A DNA stretch of 64,000 bases from an uncultured Ignavibacteriota bacterium (GTDB lineage: Bacteria; Bacteroidota; Ignavibacteria; UBA10030; UBA8401). The position numbers were made by a program, and so were the translations under genes. The notes under the pieces are model-generated. The model did not search any database. It was not told where the DNA came from and saw only the letters and a list, made by a program, of their open reading frames with translations. The first letter of the stretch is position 1; the number at the start of each line of letters is the position of its first letter. Where the stretch lies: positions 42,631 to 106,630 of the forward strand of contig CAISDA010000043.1 in the NCBI GenBank assembly GCA_903884005.1, written 5' to 3'. This document shows positions 61,490-64,000 of the stretch, piece after piece.

Positions 61490-62629
61490 ATGAAAAAATT
61501 TATGACATTGTTTTTAATTGCCTTGGCTTCTTGTGCCGCATTAGCAGGGACTATTGAGCAACAATTGGTGGTCTTGAAAACGGATGCCGCGAACGGGGGA
61601 GCTTTCTGGGTTGGAGTTCAAGCAAAACATACGGGCCTTTCTGTGCGCACGATTAAATCTGCGACCATAGATATTCTCTTCGACAATACGAAGGTGACAT
61701 ATACCGGCAATTCATTTAACTCATCTCTTTCTACAGCAGTTGGCTATACACGTTCAGTAACTAACAACACAACAAAGTTGACAGTCCTCATCTCTGGAGG
61801 TGGTGTAGATACTAGCCCAGCAAGCGGCGATCCGTCAACATTTGGCATGGATCTTACCACAGGGTATGTCACATTGGTGACGTTAAAATTCACCATTTTG
61901 AATAGTGCGGCAATGACTGATTTTACAGTTAACACTGCAACAAATGCCTTTTCAATATTTAGTACGACAGCCGACGTTGATGGTAGTGGTAATAGTTTAT
62001 CGCCAGCGCCAACGCGTACATCTCCGGTAAATATTACTGGGTGGAACCTCGGGGATGCTCTGCTCCCTGTTGAACTCACATCGTTCAACGCGAATGCAAA
62101 AGGCCACAACGTTTCGCTGACATGGAAGACAGCCACAGAAACCAACAACGCCGGCTTTGAAGTGCAGCGCAAAACGGCAGCAGCAGACTGGTCGAAAGTC
62201 GCATTTGTTGACGGCGCCGGATCCAGCGCAACCGAACACAACTATTCATACAACGACGCGGTTACATCGGCAGATAAATATTCCTATCGCCTGAAACAGA
62301 TCGATCGCGATGGTAAGTTTGAATACAGCAGCGAAGTTGAAGTGTTGACCGCCCTTGCAGCGCAGGATTATACGCTGGGCGCAAACTACCCGAACCCGTT
62401 CAACCCTTCCACCAAGTTCACGTTCGCTGTGAAGAACAACGAACAAGTCGCGGTGAAGGTGTTCAACACGATCGGTCAGGAAGTCGCCACATTGTTCAAC
62501 GGTGTCGCCGCTGCCAACAAGATCTATGAAATGAATTTCAACGCAGCCGGCTTTGCGTCGGGAACATACTTCTATATGCTCAAAACATCTGACCGTTATG
62601 AGATCAAGAAAATGGTTCTGTTGAAATAA
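61490..62629 (+). CDS. T9SS-anchored protein with a cohesin-like domain
   Basis: 379 residues. Signal peptide 1-19. Residues ~22-165 match the cohesin jelly-roll layout (two-strand start, TIKSATIDILFDNTKVTYTGNSF, then a long TLKFTILNSAAMTDFTV strand). Residues ~190-285 are an FN3-like domain typical of T9SS cargos (PVELTSFNANAKGHNVSLTWKTATETNNAGFEVQR). The rest is the sorting domain (NYPNPFNPSTKFTF...GTYFYMLKTSD). It would present the cohesin at the cell surface. It follows the dockerin protein by 46 nt on the same strand. Pairing is inferred from neighbourhood. Confidence 0.7.
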   Translation: MKKFMTLFLIALASCAALAGTIEQQLVVLKTDAANGGAFWVGVQAKHTGLSVRTIKSATIDILFDNTKVTYTGNSFNSSLSTAVGYTRSVTNNTTKLTVLISGGGVDTSPASGDPSTFGMDLTTGYVTLVTLKFTILNSAAMTDFTVNTATNAFSIFSTTADVDGSGNSLSPAPTRTSPVNITGWNLGDALLPVELTSFNANAKGHNVSLTWKTATETNNAGFEVQRKTAAADWSKVAFVDGAGSSATEHNYSYNDAVTSADKYSYRLKQIDRDGKFEYSSEVEVLTALAAQDYTLGANYPNPFNPSTKFTFAVKNNEQVAVKVFNTIGQEVATLFNGVAAANKIYEMNFNAAGFASGTYFYMLKTSDRYEIKKMVLLK

Positions 62630-62650
62630 TTTTTACCATCAATTTACAGC

Positions 62651-62685
62651 GCAATCCCGTTTCGACACTCTCGAAACGGGATTGC
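62651..62685. terminator. Strong hairpin after the cohesin-like gene
   Basis: A perfect 15-bp stem (GCAATCCCGTTTCGA and complement) with loop CACTC. No T run follows, so it may be an mRNA-protecting end or a factor-dependent stop. It lies 21 nt after the stop codon. Confidence 0.7.
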
Positions 62686-62771
62686 CATATTAAATATTCA
62701 ATGAATCGAGGCATATCGCAGACGCTTACTTCACGGTTTGATTTTAATTGGGGTGCAGGTTATATTACACC

Positions 62772-63027
62772 ATGTTACCAACTATTCACCGCCAGAAATC
62801 ATATCGCTTTTACTTCAACAGCAATGAAGAGACGCGTATGCACGTTCATATCGCTCAAAAGAATCTCCTCATCGCGTACGAAAACGACTTTGCCAAACAC
62901 GCCCCCGGCCGCGAGATTCCGAAACTGGGCAGCATTTGGGACTCGATACCTGCGCAGTTGGGACGCGAAAATAAAAAATAATGCATCGCTTATAGAAAGA
63001 GGTTGGAACGACTACTTTGGCGAATAA
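62772..63027 (+). pseudogene. DUF4160-like protein, frameshifted near the end
   Basis: ATG 62772 opens MLPTIHRQKSYRFYFNSNEETRMHVHIAQ, close to the DUF4160 start (RFxFxSNE--xHVH), and is open to 62981 (69 residues). The family's final motif (LI-x-WN-YF) is found in the next frame as NASLIERGWNDYFGE, ending at 63027. The frames meet in an A-rich run near 62970-62980. The middle section fits the family poorly. DUF4160 proteins are found next to DUF2442 proteins, as here. Alternatively programmed frameshifting could join the two halves. Confidence 0.6.
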
Positions 63028-63286
63028 ACCGTTGGCGAAAGAAATACTCTTTGAAGAAAATATTTTTACCGTAGTTTTTCATGACGGAAGAATGTTGTGT
63101 GTGCCATTGGCATATTTCCCTCGCCTTATGAAGGCCTCAACGGAAGAACGCACTTCGTACATCATCAGCGGCGGTGGAACCGGAGTGCATTGGGAAGCAA
63201 TTGACGAAGATATACTCGTTGAAAATCTTCTTCTCGGTTTTGGCGACACGACCAAATCCGCCTCACACACCGTTTTTGCTGCATAG
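63017..63286 (+). CDS. DUF2442 protein
   Basis: 89 residues; starts at TTG 63017, which overlaps the old end of the DUF4160 frame. The core FHDGRMLCVPLAYFPRLMKASTEERTSYIISGGGTGVHWEAIDEDILVENLLLG is the DUF2442 signature. DUF4160/DUF2442 pairs are common and are considered candidate toxin-antitoxin or partner modules; function not proven. Confidence 0.82.
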   Translation: MANKPLAKEILFEENIFTVVFHDGRMLCVPLAYFPRLMKASTEERTSYIISGGGTGVHWEAIDEDILVENLLLGFGDTTKSASHTVFAA

Positions 63287-63965
63287 CAGAGTTGCCGCAC
63301 ACCATCGATGCATGAGAAGTGGAGCATTATAGTGTGCAGATGGTTGGCCGTATACCGTTTCCGCGGGCAATAAATCCGAATCTTTCCCTCTCGCATCCGC
63401 CAGTCAAGCAAATAGTATTAACAGCTTCTGCACACCGAATACCCACAATTTGCACTACATTGGTTGTTTTTAATGGAAACAACCATTTCCTCACATAGAA
63501 ACGAACGATTCCTCTCTCAGTCACAGTCATGCCAAAACAATTCTATTTCGCCATTATAATATGGCACGATATTATGAGAAGATATACCGGGGCTTTAGAA
63601 CCTCAAAGTTCAACCTTGTATATGAGTAAATATAGTCGTACATTTTGCCAGAAATATAAGATATTCTATAAGAATATGCTTACATGCTGTCATTACTATA
63701 TGATCTGCGCCTTATAATACTAAAGCCACCGCCTTCGCTGCACAAGGTCCGCTTTACGAAAACTAACGTGCCCGCCATATACAAAATCATCGCATAGAAG
63801 AATTCGAGCAGCTCCATCTGGAGCAGAGCATAGTTACTATCATACGATCCTCCCCCGGACGTCAGGCACATCATTGTGACTGAAGTGGCGGAGCAATATC
63901 AGAACAACATCGAAAGCAGATTCATTTAATTTTGAATGCCTTACACAACAGGCACGAGGAGATAG
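63287..63965. other. Long non-coding or decayed stretch
   Basis: 679 nt without a supported gene. Around 63495-63568 it resembles the regulatory region before 59244 and ends in TGGCACG, but the -12 GC is shifted by one base and lost, so it looks like a dead sigma54 promoter. The small frames at 63529 (+) and 63680 (-) lack ribosome sites and protein-like composition. The 63700-63900 part may be gene debris. Confidence 0.5.
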
Positions 63966-64000
63966 ATGAAGAATCAGAACCCGCAATGGTATGCGCTGTA
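63966..64000 (+). CDS. Start of an UpxY/NusG-like transcription antiterminator (cut by window end)
   Basis: ATG 63966 has a strong ribosome site (CGAGGAGATAG). The 11 complete codons plus the partial one give MKNQNPQWYAL(Y), the typical opening of NusG-N proteins of the UpxY/LoaP group (WYALYTK). These act as operon-specific antiterminators at the head of surface-polysaccharide clusters. Only the first residues are visible. Confidence 0.5.
   Translation, partial: MKNQNPQWYAL

Noticed and set aside
63680..63874. 64-codon minus-strand frame near the window end
   Set aside because: No ribosome site or recognisable domain; composition does not differ from chance.
1..64000. CRISPR array, rRNA operon, IS element or intact integrase
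   Set aside because: I looked for regularly spaced repeats, rRNA core sequences, transposase motifs and tyrosine- or serine-recombinase motifs in the translated frames and saw none.

Overview
The window is about 64 kb of a Gram-negative, probably anaerobic or facultative, motile bacterium. The best fit is the Ignavibacteria/Chlorobi side of the FCB group. Support for this: lipid A genes (lpxB, lpxK), several secreted proteins with a type IX secretion sorting domain of the NYPNPFNP type, a multi-subunit [FeFe] hydrogenase, chemotaxis proteins, and conventional sigma70 promoters rather than the Bacteroidales type. The lineage is inferred from content only; no 16S gene is present.

Left part (1-25.4 kb, nearly all + strand): housekeeping genes in compact runs. 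In order: sucC (partial), gatB, tpiA, a secreted/membrane GH2-like protein that lacks both catalytic glutamates, smc, an HAD phosphatase, an ICMT-like methyltransferase, lpxB, a DUF374 acyltransferase, lpxK, queA, ispD, plsY, gpsA and recG. An unusual four-gene operon follows (20.06-23.92 kb): two D-Ala-D-Ala-ligase-like ATP-grasp enzymes, a GNAT acetyltransferase and a lysine-2,3-aminomutase-like radical SAM enzyme. Then comes a nucleotide-sugar dehydrogenase.

Middle (25.8-40.5 kb): a minus-strand hydrogenase operon, hydC-hydB-hydA. Its HydB is a NuoF-type flavoprotein fused to a complete GltD/NfnB-type NADPH:acceptor module. A palindrome sits between the -35 and -10 of its promoter. Next are an EamA transporter, a VapBC-type toxin-antitoxin pair with four ordered ATACTTG boxes upstream, a small gene with a sigma28 (flagellar) promoter, a secreted sialidase-like beta-propeller, and a cheW-hybrid kinase pair.

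Right part (40.9-64 kb): an accessory region. It starts at tRNA-Ser(TGA), whose 3' end is repeated 2.7 kb downstream. The interval holds an ECF sigma/anti-sigma pair and a HigBA-type module and looks like an old tRNA-integrated island. Beyond it lie broken genes (a beta-helix protein, a lipoprotein, a GH5 cellulase fragment), an SDR-DUF2867 gene with a displaced 90-bp copy of part of itself, an orphan corrinoid-activation (RACE) protein, a GAF kinase, PhzF, a giant T9SS exported protein, a chemoreceptor with a periplasmic CxxCH heme motif, a secreted dockerin/cohesin pair, a DUF4160/DUF2442 pair, and the first 12 codons of what looks like an UpxY/NusG-type antiterminator at the window edge.

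Two dispersed intergenic repeat families run through the window. One is a GGGCGAG/CTCGCCC double hairpin with about ten full or partial copies. The other is a TTCAGAATGACA element with two copies. Three sigma54-type (-24/-12) and two sigma28-type promoters are readable directly and suggest coordinated control of chemotaxis and surface functions.
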